Source: Bacillota bacterium (lineage in GTDB: Bacteria > Bacillota > Sulfobacillia > JAJZIM01 > JAJZBP01). Taken from it: a stretch of DNA of 7,048 nt. The stretch covers positions 1-7,048 of the forward strand of contig JAJZBP010000108.1 of NCBI GenBank assembly GCA_021798855.1, given 5' to 3'. The position numbers and the translations under genes are program-made. Under the pieces are notes generated by a model. It was not told where the DNA came from. It ran no database searches and saw only the letters and a program-made list of their open reading frames with translations. Of this stretch, positions 6,806-7,048 are shown piece after piece; positions within the stretch are counted from its first letter, which is position 1, and every line of letters starts with the position of its first letter.

Positions 6806-6832
6806 AAAAAAAAGGCAGGTATTCCTGCCTTT
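6806..6832 (-). terminator. Strong intrinsic terminator between convergent genes
   Basis: Read on the minus strand, AAAGGCAGG pairs with CCTGCCTTT around a 4-nt loop (stem 6811-6832), and the 3' arm runs into eight T residues (6813-6806). This is a textbook rho-independent terminator for the small minus-strand gene, starting 17 nt after its stop. On the plus strand the same hairpin is followed by only three T, so it may also slow or stop transcripts of the activase operon, making it a likely shared bidirectional terminator. Confidence 0.85.
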
Positions 6833-6849
6833 GCGCTTACCGGAACCCG

Positions 6850-6957
6850 CTACTTGAACAGAACCGGAGCCAGCCAAAGCAGGGAAACGGCCAGGAGCAC
6901 ACCGACGGACACCAGGATGCCGGCCAGGGGGGAAAAGTCTTCCTTCATCGTCTCCAC
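6850..6957 (-). CDS. Small single-span membrane peptide (about 35 aa)
   Basis: I do not recognise this gene, but it has every part of a real transcription unit: a near-consensus promoter (6992-7020), a full ribosome binding site (6962-6974) and a strong terminator (6806-6832). From GTG at 6957 the product is 35 residues; from the in-frame ATG at 6948 it is 32. I prefer the GTG because the ribosome binding site lies 10 nt before it and 19 nt before the ATG. The peptide has a short acidic/charged N-terminus (METMKEDFSP), then about 20 hydrophobic residues (including LVSVGVLLAVSLLWLAP) and a lone C-terminal lysine after Phe. This predicts one membrane helix with little outside it. It has no cysteine or histidine, so it is not a metal or redox protein by itself. 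Possible roles include a small subunit of a membrane complex, a regulator of a membrane enzyme or a type I toxin; nothing here distinguishes them, and I see no antitoxin RNA. Confidence 0.75.
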   Translation of the reverse strand: METMKEDFSPLAGILVSVGVLLAVSLLWLAPVLFK

Positions 6958-6961
6958 GAGA

Positions 6962-6974
6962 GGATCACCTCCTT
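6962..6974 (-). promoter_or_regulatory. Consensus ribosome binding site of the small peptide gene
   Basis: AAGGAGGTGATCC on the minus strand is fully complementary to the 3' end of typical 16S rRNA, an unusually complete match over about 13 bases. It predicts very strong translation initiation at GTG 6957. A weaker GGAG (6952-6955) sits only 3 nt before ATG 6948 and could support that start instead. Confidence 0.75.
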
Positions 6975-6991
6975 GGCCCTTTGGTGGTTTC

Positions 6992-7020
6992 AGTATAAAG
7001 AAGAATTAATGAAATTTCAA
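6992..7020 (-). promoter_or_regulatory. Near-consensus sigma-A/sigma-70 promoter for the small peptide gene
   Basis: On the minus strand, TTGAAA (7020-7015) is followed by a 17-nt spacer and TATACT (6997-6992). The -35 box and the -10 box each differ from consensus at one position, in an AT-rich stretch that contrasts with the rest of the window. Transcription would start near 6985, giving a leader of roughly 28 nt that holds the ribosome binding site. This is the best promoter in the window and suggests constitutive, strong expression. The palindrome GAAATTTC (7011-7018) overlaps the -35 box and could be an operator or chance. Confidence 0.8.
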
Positions 7021-7048
7021 GTATAAAAATAGGTTAAACATATATATA

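Noticed and set aside
6962..6974. Plus-strand GGATCACCTCCTT, identical to the 3' end of 16S rRNA
   Set aside because: No rRNA sequence precedes it. It is simply the complement of a full-length Shine-Dalgarno sequence on the minus strand, placed correctly before the small gene.
6973..6999. Plus-strand promoter TTGGCC with TATAAA, pointing out of the window
   Set aside because: The spacer is only 15 nt and the -35 box is poor. The same AT-rich stretch is better explained by the near-consensus minus-strand promoter.
7021..7048. AT-rich tail ending in a short TA repeat, possible origin or attachment site
   Set aside because: It is too short and cut by the window edge. It contains no DnaA boxes or direct repeats that I can see, and is most simply upstream promoter sequence.

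Overview
This is a GC-rich bacterial window (about two-thirds G+C by eye) with three large plus-strand genes and one very small minus-strand gene at the right edge. The genome is probably that of a strict anaerobe, because the two central genes encode oxygen-sensitive iron-sulfur ATPase and reductase proteins of the 2-hydroxyacyl-CoA dehydratase / benzoyl-CoA reductase superfamily. Strong AGGAGG-type ribosome binding sites, a near-consensus sigma-A/sigma-70 promoter (TTGAAA, 17 nt, TATACT), GTG and TTG starts, and the family content fit a high-GC anaerobic Bacillota (Peptococcaceae/Moorella-like). This is inference, and a deltaproteobacterium cannot be excluded.

Layout. Positions 1-442 hold no gene I can support: an 11-bp hairpin at the left edge, a small dyad, and a frame that happens to stay open into the next gene. 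Positions 443-1651 encode a complete beta-ketoacyl-ACP synthase of the FabF/KAS II type with an intact Cys-His-His active site. Positions 1652-1968 are intergenic, with a weak terminator-like hairpin, a plausible promoter, a perfect 7-bp dyad in the leader, and a strong ribosome binding site. Positions 1969-4194 and 4196-6763 form a tight two-gene operon with one base between the genes.

The first operon gene carries two complete BcrA/BadF/HgdC-type activase domains in tandem. Each has its pair of [4Fe-4S]-ligand cysteines at the spacing known from HgdC, and each is followed by its own cysteine-rich module. The second gene joins a DUF2229-type domain and a CoA-protein-activase / HgdB-like domain through a Pro/Ala linker. 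Together they look like a split version of the very large (roughly 1400-residue) 'CoA-substrate-specific enzyme activase' proteins whose substrate is unknown. The likely scheme is that the tandem ATPase uses ATP to drive a low-potential electron onto a metallocluster in the partner. No CoA-transferase, acyl-CoA dehydrogenase or canonical HgdAB/BcrBCD subunits are present to reveal the substrate.

The right end (6764-7048) is convergent. A strong intrinsic terminator at 6806-6832, read on the minus strand, ends a compact unit containing a promoter, a ribosome binding site and a roughly 35-residue single-span membrane peptide. This micro-gene and the tandem-activase/fused-reductase pair are the most interesting items in the window.
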